5,356 nt of DNA from Dermatophilaceae bacterium (GTDB lineage Bacteria; Actinomycetota; Actinomycetes; Actinomycetales; Dermatophilaceae), in assembly GCA_013361975.1 (NCBI GenBank), contig JABFXB010000359.1:1-5356 (forward strand), in the 5' to 3' direction. A program made the translations under genes and the position numbers. Shown piece by piece: positions 1 to 5,229 of the stretch; position 1 is the first letter of the stretch; each line of letters opens with the position of its first letter. The notes under the pieces are model-generated. The model saw only the letters and a list, made by a program, of their open reading frames with translations. It made no database searches and was not told the DNA's origin.

Positions 1-62
1 CGCGCGATCGCAGCAGAGACCGGAGCGTCGTCATCCACCGTGAGGATCGCCGGTCTCGCCAC
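1..62 (-). CDS. N-terminus of receiver-domain protein, probably fused response regulator/thioredoxin-disulfide reductase (partial)
   Basis: Only the first 20 codons and two bases of the next are in the window; the gene runs off the left edge. Starting at the GTG at 62-60, the minus strand reads MARPAILTVDDDAPVSAAIA, followed by a probable Arg. The pattern of a short beta strand (AILTV) running into an acidic cluster (DDD, residues 10-12) is how CheY-like receiver domains begin; the acidic pair binds Mg2+ near the phosphoacceptor Asp. The specific wording (RPxILxVDDDxxVSxAIAR) is what I recall from actinobacterial proteins that fuse a receiver domain to a FAD/NAD(P)-dependent thioredoxin-reductase-like domain. 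The start is supported by a TACGCT box exactly 6 nt upstream, which suggests a leaderless mRNA. An ordinary response regulator is the main alternative. The receiver call is fairly secure; the fusion is inferred from family knowledge, because no reductase sequence is visible here. Confidence 0.6.
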   Translation of the reverse strand, partial: MARPAILTVDDDAPVSAAIA

Positions 63-68
63 GCGCCC

Positions 69-74
69 AGCGTA
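69..74 (-). promoter_or_regulatory. -10-like box TACGCT for the left-edge gene (leaderless)
   Basis: On the minus strand TACGCT matches the actinobacterial TANNNT -10 pattern. It is followed by 6 nt (63-68) and then the GTG start at 62, so transcription would begin at or next to the start codon. No Shine-Dalgarno sequence precedes that GTG, which agrees with a leaderless transcript. No clear -35 element is visible. Confidence 0.4.
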
Positions 75-126
75 CGAGCGGCACGCCCCGAGCGGGCGGG
101 AGTGCGCAGACTCGATCGGCGACGGA

Positions 127-444
127 CTACTGGGCGCCCTCGAGGTCGGAGGTGGCGTCGGGATCGAGCTCGGCGATGAACGACTCGAGCTCGGCCCGGA
201 GGAAGTCGATGTCGTCCGGGACGTTGGTCAGGATGATGTGCCGGCGCGGGCTGTTGGCGACGCAGAGCCCCACGCCGAGCCGTGACCGGCCGTGCCGCTC
301 ACGCCAGGCGCGCTCGAGCTGTGGGCCACCGGTCCAGTCGACCGGCGCGTGGAGCCAACCCTGCACGTCCACGAGGTCGCCGTCGGGGCCGTGGCGGCGG
401 TTCTTCGGGGGATCGAATCCTTCTATGGTGATTCGTTCTTCCAT
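127..444 (-). CDS. hypothetical protein, 105 aa
   Basis: I do not recognise this protein. It starts at the ATG at 444-442 (MEERITIEGFDPP) and ends at the TAG at 129-127. The N-terminal third is polar and basic with several Pro and Gly residues (about residues 11-28). The middle is Trp-rich (W30, W37, W47) with a basic stretch (RERHGRSR, 48-55). A beta-like segment follows (LGVGLCVANSPRRHIILTNV, 56-75), and the tail is an acidic amphipathic helix (DDIDFLRAELESFIAELDPD, about 77-96). There is no signal peptide or membrane segment, and only one Cys (61), so it is probably a small soluble alpha/beta protein. The reading frame stays open upstream of the ATG, but this start is chosen because a TACCGT box lies 6 nt before it. 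It ends 64 nt before the start of the receiver-domain gene on the same strand. That gene has its own promoter-like box, so co-transcription is possible but not required. Confidence 0.75.
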   Translation of the reverse strand: MEERITIEGFDPPKNRRHGPDGDLVDVQGWLHAPVDWTGGPQLERAWRERHGRSRLGVGLCVANSPRRHIILTNVPDDIDFLRAELESFIAELDPDATSDLEGAQ

Positions 445-450
445 GTTCTG

Positions 451-456
451 ACGGTA
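451..456 (-). promoter_or_regulatory. -10-like box TACCGT for the 105-aa gene (leaderless)
   Basis: TACCGT on the minus strand is separated by 6 nt (445-450) from the ATG at 444, the spacing expected for a leaderless actinobacterial mRNA. No Shine-Dalgarno sequence occurs in the gap. The -35 region around 474-480 (TGGTCG-like) is weak. Confidence 0.45.
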
Positions 457-594
457 CGACCCTGCGCGCCCGGCGACCAGTACCTGTCGACCGCGCACAC
501 CGAATCGTGGCCGGACCCACAGCCGACGCACAGGCGGCCCCGGCACCTGTGAGCGCCCGGACCCGCGACGCCACGGATCCGCACGAGTGCGAGG

Positions 595-1422
595 ATGGCC
601 GGCGTGAACGTCGCCGCGAGCCGCACCGCCCCCGTCAGGGCCACCCACCTGGTCCGCGTCCCCGTGACGACGGTCTGGTCGACGCCCCAGAGCCCCCGAC
701 CCGTCGACGCCGCGATGGTCGCCGACGAGCCCGACGCCGTCGCGTGGCTGGCGGCGCTCGACGCCGACGCCGCAGCCGACGGGGTCGTCGACGACGGCAC
801 CCGCGCCGGCCGTCTCGGCCTGCACGGGCTCGTCGAGACGCAGCTCGTCGGGGGCGAGCCCGTCATCGTGACGGAGCTCGACGCCGAGAGTGGATGGGCC
901 CACGTCGTCGCGCCGTGGCAGCTCTCTCCCAAGGACGACCGCGGCTACCCCGGGTGGGTGCCGCTCGCGCACCTCGCCCCGCTCACGCCCGGCTCGCAGG
1001 TCGAAGGTCCCGAGCCCGTGCTGGCGGTCGAAACCGCGGCAGCCTCCGGAGCGCCGGTGCACCCCGCCGTTGGCGAGGCGCGCGCCCATGCGGGTCTGCC
1101 CTACCTGTGGTCCGGGCTGACGCCGCTCGGATTCGACTGCTCCGGCCTGGTGCTGCACACGTGGCGCAGGCTCGGGGTCGTCGTCGCCCGTGACGCGTAC
1201 GCCCAGGCCGACTTCGCGACTCCCGTGGCGCTCGACGACGTGCAGCCGGGCGACCTCTACTTCTTCGCGCGGCCAGGTGCCCGCATCCACCACGTCGGCA
1301 TCGTGGTGGAGCAGGGCCGGATGATCCACGCGTCCGAGACCGGCGGCGCGCTCGTCGAGGAGGACCTGTCCGCCGAACGGCTCGAGACGCTCGTGGCGGC
1401 CGGGCGCCTGCCGATGCCGTGA
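595..1422 (+). CDS. NlpC/P60 family cysteine peptidase with N-terminal SH3-like region (YkfC-like)
   Basis: This is a probable gamma-D-glutamyl-diamino-acid endopeptidase that cuts murein peptides. The C-terminal NlpC/P60 domain spans about residues 155-270. It shows the family signature PYLWSG at 169-174, the catalytic Cys182 in FDCSGL, R199-D200 of the usual PRD-like segment, PGDLYFF at 218-224, the catalytic His233 in HHVGIV, and a third polar residue H245 in MIHAS. Residues about 15-130 look like the bacterial SH3-type region found before this domain in YkfC-type enzymes; GWAHVVAPWQ and GYPGWVPLAHL resemble SH3 strands. There is no signal peptide or lipobox, which suggests a cytoplasmic recycling enzyme rather than a wall hydrolase. 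An in-frame TGA at 550-552 bounds the start. The ATG at 595 is used here, but the GTG at 604 is a serious alternative because GAGG at 591-594 lies 9 nt before it. The stop overlaps the next gene's start as GTGA. The exact bond cut is inferred from the family. Confidence 0.88.
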   Translation: MAGVNVAASRTAPVRATHLVRVPVTTVWSTPQSPRPVDAAMVADEPDAVAWLAALDADAAADGVVDDGTRAGRLGLHGLVETQLVGGEPVIVTELDAESGWAHVVAPWQLSPKDDRGYPGWVPLAHLAPLTPGSQVEGPEPVLAVETAAASGAPVHPAVGEARAHAGLPYLWSGLTPLGFDCSGLVLHTWRRLGVVVARDAYAQADFATPVALDDVQPGDLYFFARPGARIHHVGIVVEQGRMIHASETGGALVEEDLSAERLETLVAAGRLPMP

Positions 1423-2294
1423 GCCTCGACCGTCGCACCGCCCCGCTGCTCGTCCTCGGTGGGGTGCTGTCCGTGCAGTTCGGCGGCGCCTTCGCCGCGA
1501 CCCTGGTCCCCCGCATCGGGGCCACCGGGTCGGTGCTGCTGCGCCTCCTCTTCGCCATGGTCATCCTGTATGCCGTCGCGCGGCCGTCGTGGCGTCGCCG
1601 GACCCGCGCCGACTGGGGCACCGTCGTGCTCTTCGGGCTCGCGCTCGCCGCGATGAACACCTCCTTCTACGCCTCGCTCGCGCACCTGCCGATCGGGGTC
1701 GCCGTCACGATCGAGTTCCTCGGGCCGCTCGGACTCGCGGCGGCGCTCAGCCGGCGGCTGCGCGACGTCGTCGCCGTGGTCGCGGCCGCACTGGGAGTCG
1801 TCCTCGTCTCCGGCGTGCTCCACACGTCGCTGGGGCAGCTCGACCTCGTCGGTGTCGGGTTCGCGGCGCTTGCCGGGGTCATGTGGGCCGCCTACATCGT
1901 GCTGAGCCAGCGCACCGGCCGGGCATTCGGCGGCCTCGACGGGCTGGCCCTCGCCCTCATCGTGTCGACCGTCGCCGTCGCTCCCCTCGGGCTCACCACC
2001 GTGGACCGCTGGACCCCGCACGACGTCGCGCTCGGTCTCGGCATCGCCGTCCTCTCGTCGGTGCTGCCCTACTCGCTCGAGCTCATGGCCCTTCGCCACC
2101 TCGCGCAGCACGTCTTCGGCATCCTGCTCAGCCTCGAACCCGTCGTCGCCGCCCTGGCCGGATTCGTCGTGCTGCACCAGGTGCTCGAGCCGGGCCAGGT
2201 GGCCGGGATGGCGCTCGTCGTGCTCGCCAGCGCGATCGTGCTCGGCGCCCGGTCCAGACCGGAGACGCCCGACGCCGCACTGGGGCCCGGGTGA
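1419..2294 (+). CDS. rhtA: EamA/DMT family exporter, RhtA-like
   Basis: This is an inner-membrane permease of the drug/metabolite transporter superfamily with ten predicted helices in 291 residues, at about 8-28, 38-54, 66-86, 92-110, 116-134, 142-162, 174-193, 203-222, 232-252 and 258-276. It matches the RhtA threonine/homoserine exporter subgroup: GVAVTIEFLGPLG (93-105), MWAAYIVLSQRTG (155-167), VLPYSLELMAL (215-225) and FGILLSLEPVVAALAG (233-248) all correspond to conserved RhtA stretches. RhtA in E. coli exports threonine and homoserine; the substrate here is not shown, so the symbol marks the subgroup only. The GTG start at 1419 overlaps the upstream stop by 4 nt and has no clear Shine-Dalgarno sequence. 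Translation probably depends on ribosomes finishing the peptidase gene. The stop again overlaps the next start. Together with the peptidase, this suggests removal of surplus amino acids released from peptides. Confidence 0.87.
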   Translation: MSLDRRTAPLLVLGGVLSVQFGGAFAATLVPRIGATGSVLLRLLFAMVILYAVARPSWRRRTRADWGTVVLFGLALAAMNTSFYASLAHLPIGVAVTIEFLGPLGLAAALSRRLRDVVAVVAAALGVVLVSGVLHTSLGQLDLVGVGFAALAGVMWAAYIVLSQRTGRAFGGLDGLALALIVSTVAVAPLGLTTVDRWTPHDVALGLGIAVLSSVLPYSLELMALRHLAQHVFGILLSLEPVVAALAGFVVLHQVLEPGQVAGMALVVLASAIVLGARSRPETPDAALGPG

Positions 2295-3634
2295 CGACGA
2301 ACCACGACCCCGGAGGCGGACTCCTCTCCCCCACCCTGCGGGCGACGACCGTCGGCGTGCTCGCGCTCGTGTCGCTCCACGCGTTCGAGGCGCTCGCCCT
2401 CACCACCGTGATGCCCACGATCGCGCACGAGCTGAACGGTGCCTCGCTGTACGCGATGGCGTTCACGGCGACCCTCGCGGCGAGCATCGTCAGCATCGTG
2501 TGGTCCGGCAACCTCGCCGACCGACGGGGCCCGCGGCCACCCCTGCTGGTCGGGCTCGTCCTCTTCGCCGTCGGCCTGGTCGTCGCGGGCCTCGCACCGA
2601 CGATGGGGCTGCTCGTCGCCGCCCGGGTCGTGCAGGGACTCGGTGCCGGCATGACGAGCACGGCGCTCTACGTCCTCGTGACCCGTGTCTACCCGCCGCG
2701 GCTGCACACGGCGATCCTCGCCGGCTTCTCGGCCGCCTGGGTCGTGCCGTCGATCGCCGGGCCGTTCGTGGCCGGGCTCATCGCGCAGACGATCGGTTGG
2801 CGGTGGGTGTTCGGCCTGGCGCTCGCGGTGCTCGTCGTGGCCGCGGTCCTGCTCGGCCGCATCGTCACCGGCCTGCGCCAGGAGGTCGTCGACGTGCCGT
2901 GGCGCCGGCGCGCCGTCGCCGCTTCCGCCGTGCTGGCCGTCGCCGTGCTCGGCCTCAACGCCGTGGCGGAGCGGCTCGACGCCGTCGGCATCGCGATCGC
3001 GGTCGCCGCCCTGGTGGTCGTCGGCCTGACCCTCCTGCCGCTCACCCCGCGGGGAACCCTCCGGGCCGCCCGGGGCCTGCCGACCGACGTGACGCTGCGG
3101 GCCCTGGCCTTCGCGGCCTTCAGCGGCGCGGAGGTCTACCTCCCCCGCCTGCTCACCGAGCGCGACGGGCTCAGCCCGAGCCTCGCCGGCGTCGCGCTGA
3201 CCGTCACGGGTGTCACGTGGTTCGTCGGGTCGTGGGTGCAGGGACGCTGGGACCGTCGTTTCGAGATCGGTCGCACCGCAGCCGTGTCGCTCGCGGCGAT
3301 GACCCTGACCCTCGGCGCCATCGCCCTGGCCGTCGCGCTCGACGCACCCACCTGGGTGCTCATCGCCCTCTTCCCGGCGATCGGCCTCGGCATCGGCACC
3401 GTGTACCCCCGCGTCACCGCCCAGGCGCTGTCGCGCGCCTCGTCGACACAGCAGGGCTTCGTCAGCTCCGCCCTGCAGATCGGTGACTCGTCCGGTGCCG
3501 CCACTGCCATCGCCCTGTCCGCCATCGTGTTCGCGGCAGCCGGCTCGAGTGTCCCTGCGGCGTACGTCGCGGTGTTCGCCGTGATGGCCGCGCCCGCCCT
3601 GCTCGGCTGGCTCGTCGCACACCGCGTCCGCTGA
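2291..3634 (+). CDS. MFS transporter, 447 aa
   Basis: This is a major facilitator superfamily secondary transporter with about twelve hydrophobic helices. The N-terminal half carries the drug:H+ antiporter-type motifs: LTTVMPTIAHEL (37-48) in helix 1, motif A GNLADRRGPRPP (73-84) in the helix 2-3 loop, RVVQGLGAG (112-120; motif B) and a motif C-like VVPSIAGPFVAGLI (151-164), followed by WRWVF (170-174). These suggest efflux rather than uptake, but the substrate cannot be read from the sequence. The C-terminal half includes a conserved-looking TQQGFVSSALQIGDSSGAA region (386-404). The start is the GTG at 2291, which overlaps the upstream TGA by 4 nt, the same junction type as the preceding pair. 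The frame is open far upstream, but that part is an arginine-rich reading of the EamA gene and is excluded. This is the last gene of the three-gene operon. A 193-nt gap rich in inverted repeats follows. Confidence 0.88.
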   Translation: MTTNHDPGGGLLSPTLRATTVGVLALVSLHAFEALALTTVMPTIAHELNGASLYAMAFTATLAASIVSIVWSGNLADRRGPRPPLLVGLVLFAVGLVVAGLAPTMGLLVAARVVQGLGAGMTSTALYVLVTRVYPPRLHTAILAGFSAAWVVPSIAGPFVAGLIAQTIGWRWVFGLALAVLVVAAVLLGRIVTGLRQEVVDVPWRRRAVAASAVLAVAVLGLNAVAERLDAVGIAIAVAALVVVGLTLLPLTPRGTLRAARGLPTDVTLRALAFAAFSGAEVYLPRLLTERDGLSPSLAGVALTVTGVTWFVGSWVQGRWDRRFEIGRTAAVSLAAMTLTLGAIALAVALDAPTWVLIALFPAIGLGIGTVYPRVTAQALSRASSTQQGFVSSALQIGDSSGAATAIALSAIVFAAAGSSVPAAYVAVFAVMAAPALLGWLVAHRVR

Positions 3635-3637
3635 GAA

Positions 3638-3667
3638 GCGGTCGCACCTGGCAACCGGCCCGACCGC
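3638..3667 (+). terminator. possible terminator hairpin after the MFS gene
   Basis: Starting 4 nt past the MFS stop codon, GCGGTCG (3638-3644) pairs perfectly with CGACCGC (3661-3667). The 16-nt interior can form a further 4-bp stem (3648-3651 with 3655-3658, one wobble). No T-tract follows. High-GC actinobacteria often lack clear T-tracts, so this could be a weak terminator or simply an mRNA 3' end structure. Confidence 0.3.
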
Positions 3668-3683
3668 CCGAAGGCGTAACGCA

Positions 3684-3781
3684 GCGTTCTTTCGATCGGA
3701 GGGGTAGAACTGCCTCTCCGATCGAGAGAACGCTCCGTCACATCCACCGCGTGACGGGGCGTTCTCTCGATCGGGGTGGTA
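3684..3781. repeat. three-copy inverted/direct repeat (core GCGTTCTYTCGATCGG) forming alternative hairpins
   Basis: A unit of about 23 nt occurs three times: plus orientation at 3684-3706, minus at 3711-3733 and plus at 3759-3781. Any two copies agree at 20 of 23 positions. Copies 1 and 2 form a 23-bp hairpin (3684-3706 with 3711-3733, three G-T wobbles, loop GAAC). Copies 2 and 3 form a second hairpin of 26 pairs (3716-3741 with 3751-3776, two wobbles, 9-nt loop), because the spacers also pair (CCGTCAC with GTGACGG). The two structures share the middle copy and cannot coexist in one strand. The block lies between the operon end and the DUF2200 promoter. It could be an extragenic palindromic repeat family, a terminator or insulator cluster, a regulator-binding region, or a remnant of a small non-autonomous element. 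The pairing is read directly; the role is unknown. Confidence 0.85.
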
Positions 3782-3814
3782 TTGCTGGTGCGCTGCGACG
3801 GGGTCCCGGCTGGT

Positions 3815-3820
3815 TACCCT
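3815..3820 (+). promoter_or_regulatory. -10-like box TACCCT for the DUF2200 gene (leaderless)
   Basis: TACCCT matches TANNNT and sits 7 nt before the ATG at 3828, giving a leaderless transcript. No purine-rich Shine-Dalgarno sequence is present between it and the start. The -35 is not clear: TGCGAC at 3794-3799 is a weak candidate with a 15-nt spacer. The third repeat copy ends about 34 nt upstream of this box, close enough for a protein bound there to affect RNA polymerase. Confidence 0.45.
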
Positions 3821-3827
3821 TCTGGGC

Positions 3828-4169
3828 ATGAGCCGCATCTTCACGGTCAGCGTCGCGTCGGTGTATCCCCACTACGTGAACAAGGTCGAGCGCAAGGGTC
3901 GCTCCAAGGCCGAGCTCGACCAGGTGATCCAGTGGCTGACCGGCTTCGACGAGGCAGCCCTCGACCGCCACCTCGAGGCGGAGACGACGTTCGAGGACTT
4001 CTTCGCCCAGGCCCACCTGAACGCCAAGGTCGACCAGATCAAAGGCGTCGTCTGCGGCGTGCGCGTCGAGGAGATCGACGACCCGCTGATGCAGAAGATC
4101 CGCTATCTCGACAAGCTCGTGGACGAGCTGGCCAGGGGCAAGGCGATGGACAAGGTCCTCCGGGCCTGA
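3828..4169 (+). CDS. DUF2200 domain-containing protein
   Basis: This is a small soluble protein of 113 residues whose whole length matches the DUF2200 family. I recognise it from SRIFTVSVASVYPHYVNK (2-19), ERKGRSKAELDQVIQWLTGF (21-40) and the highly conserved C-terminal half, GVVCGVRVEEIDDPLMQKIR (73-92) followed by YLDKLVDELARGKAMDK (93-109). The family's biochemical function is not known to me, and none is assigned. It appears mostly helical and charged, with one Cys (76) and no signal peptide or membrane segment. Length and both ends fit the family, so the gene looks intact. The ATG at 3828 is the natural start because family members begin with MSRIF or similar. It is preceded by a leaderless-type -10 box instead of a Shine-Dalgarno sequence. 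It appears monocistronic, downstream of the repeat block, and converges on the terC gene with a 5-nt gap. Confidence 0.92.
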   Translation: MSRIFTVSVASVYPHYVNKVERKGRSKAELDQVIQWLTGFDEAALDRHLEAETTFEDFFAQAHLNAKVDQIKGVVCGVRVEEIDDPLMQKIRYLDKLVDELARGKAMDKVLRA

Positions 4170-4174
4170 GAACG

Positions 4175-5194
4175 CTACTTCGAGGCCGACGACTCGACGG
4201 CATCGCCGTTGGCCGCCTCGAGGCGGGCGTCGCGTCGCGACTTCCAGAGGCTGGCGACGGTCGTGACGCCGAGGATGAGCACGATCGCGCCCAGCGAGAC
4301 CAGGATCGGGATGTCGGGCACGCCATCGATCGGCTGTCCGCCGTTGAGGAACGGCAGGTTGTTCTCGTGCAGCGCGTGCATGATGAGCTTCACGCCGATG
4401 AAGGCGAGCAGCACGGCGAGCCCGATGCTGAGGTAGATCAGCTTCTTCAGCAGGCCGCCGATGAGGAAGTAGAGCTGGCGCAGGCCCATCAGGGCGAAGA
4501 TGTTCGCCGTGAGCACGAGGAACGGCTCCTTGGTGAGGCCGTAGATCGCGGGGATCGAGTCGAGCGCGAAGAGCAGGTCGGTCGTGCCGAGCGCGAGGAT
4601 CACGATGAGCATCGGCGTGATGAGGCGCTTGCCGTTCTCGAGCACGGTGAGGTGCGTGCTGTGCCACTCCTTGGTGGCCGGGAAGCGCTTCTCGACCCAG
4701 AGCAGGAAGCGGTTCTCGTGGTACTCGTCGTCGTCGCTCTCGCCCTCGGTCGCGAGCTTGACCGCGGTGTAGACGAGGAACGCCCCGAAGATGTAGAACA
4801 CCCAGGCGTACGCGTTGATGACGACGGCGCCCAGCGCGATGAAGACGCCCCGGAGGATGATCGCGATGATGATGCCGATCATCAGCGCCGACTGCTGCAG
4901 CTTCTGGGGCACCTTGAAGCTGGCCATGATCAGCAGGAAGACGAAGAGGTTGTCGACCGAGAGGGAGTACTCGGTGAGCCAGCCGGCGTAGAACTCTCCC
5001 GCGAACTGCCCTCCCCACTCGAACCACACGAAGAGGCCGAAGAGCACGGCGGCACCGACGTAGAACGCGAGGTGGCGGCCGGCCTCGGCCATCGACGGGA
5101 CGTGCGGTCGGCGGGCGATGACGAGCACGTCGATCAGGAGGAACACGGTCATCAGACCGATCGCGAGGAACCAGCCCCAAGCTGGAATGTTCAT
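4175..5194 (-). CDS. terC: TerC/Alx family membrane protein, probable manganese transporter
   Basis: This is an integral membrane protein of 339 residues in the TerC family (the Alx, MeeY and MeeF group of the LysE superfamily). Members controlled by yybP-ykoY riboswitches act in Mn2+ export or supply Mn2+ to secreted enzymes. Conserved acidic residues expected in the metal path are visible: D22 in LLIDVLVI, E75 and D81 in TEYSLSVDNLFVF, and D206 and D212 in LGTTDLLFALDSIPAIYGLT. The two copies of this motif type reflect the family's internal duplication. A charged cytoplasmic-type loop follows the fourth helix region (about 149-185, GESDDDEYHENRF). Later helices lie at about 224-246, 250-272 and 293-316, and the tail is polar. 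The start is the ATG at 5194, because GGAAGG (5208-5203) lies 8 nt upstream. An in-frame GTG at 5200 would be only 2 nt from that site. Length is normal for the family. The symbol is family-level; tellurite resistance is not implied. Confidence 0.92.
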   Translation of the reverse strand: MNIPAWGWFLAIGLMTVFLLIDVLVIARRPHVPSMAEAGRHLAFYVGAAVLFGLFVWFEWGGQFAGEFYAGWLTEYSLSVDNLFVFLLIMASFKVPQKLQQSALMIGIIIAIILRGVFIALGAVVINAYAWVFYIFGAFLVYTAVKLATEGESDDDEYHENRFLLWVEKRFPATKEWHSTHLTVLENGKRLITPMLIVILALGTTDLLFALDSIPAIYGLTKEPFLVLTANIFALMGLRQLYFLIGGLLKKLIYLSIGLAVLLAFIGVKLIMHALHENNLPFLNGGQPIDGVPDIPILVSLGAIVLILGVTTVASLWKSRRDARLEAANGDAVESSASK

Positions 5195-5202
5195 GGGCAC
5201 AA

Positions 5203-5208
5203 CCTTCC
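5203..5208 (-). promoter_or_regulatory. Shine-Dalgarno sequence of terC (GGAAGG), partly inside a hairpin
   Basis: GGAAGG on the minus strand lies 8 nt before the ATG at 5194, an efficient distance, and so selects that codon over the GTG at 5200. Its first two bases (5208-5207) are also the last two bases of the 3' strand of the predicted sequestering hairpin. Confidence 0.7.
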
Positions 5209-5229
5209 GGTCACCGGGTCAGTAACCGG
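5207..5229 (-). promoter_or_regulatory. SD-sequestering hairpin (expression platform of the terC riboswitch)
   Basis: On the minus strand CCGGTTAC (5229-5222) pairs with GTGACCGG (5214-5207) as an 8-bp stem with one wobble and a 7-nt loop. Its 3' strand enters the Shine-Dalgarno sequence. Its 5' strand reuses three bases (5229-5227) of the 3' strand of aptamer stem P1. P1 and this hairpin are therefore mutually exclusive, which implies that ligand binding frees the ribosome site. There is no T-tract, so control is more likely translational than by termination. Confidence 0.6.

Noticed and set aside
84..98. CGCCC/GGGCG stem between the 105-aa gene and the left-edge gene as a terminator
   Set aside because: It has only 5 bp, with no T-tract, and lies next to a promoter-like box; too weak to call.
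1..285. Plus-strand frame reading AIAAETGASSSTV near the left edge, resembling a helix-turn-helix
   Set aside because: The resemblance is short. The rest of the frame is antisense to the 105-aa gene and has no domain character, and the minus-strand receiver motif is the better explanation of the same bases.
529..551. CACAGG/CCTGTG inverted repeat in the divergent promoter region before the NlpC/P60 gene
   Set aside because: Six base pairs around an 11-nt loop is expected by chance in GC-rich DNA, and no promoter elements are clearly associated. The rest of 445-594 shows nothing else I can support.
445..1329. Long minus-strand open frame extending the 105-aa protein upstream to about 400 residues
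   Set aside because: It lies antisense to the NlpC/P60 gene, whose catalytic motifs are clear. The added part is low-complexity Arg/Gly/Asp-rich sequence typical of shadow frames in GC-rich DNA, and a good start exists at 444.
1589..2290. Upstream extension of the MFS frame by 234 codons
   Set aside because: The extension is arginine-rich and overlaps the EamA gene in another frame. The GTG at 2291 gives a normal-length MFS protein with the same junction type as the gene before it.
3684..3781. The three repeated units as a small CRISPR array
   Set aside because: The units alternate in orientation, spacing is unequal (4 nt and 25 nt), and the larger spacer is itself palindromic. No cas genes are nearby.
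1257..3844. Long minus-strand open frames opposite the two transporter genes
   Set aside because: Their translations are rich in Arg, Gly, Glu, Asp and His with no domain pattern. They mirror the hydrophobic codons of the real plus-strand membrane proteins.
3738..5180. 480-codon minus-strand frame overlapping terC and DUF2200
   Set aside because: It is out of frame with terC, Arg/Pro/His-rich, and has no recognisable domain. terC and DUF2200 both match families along their full length.
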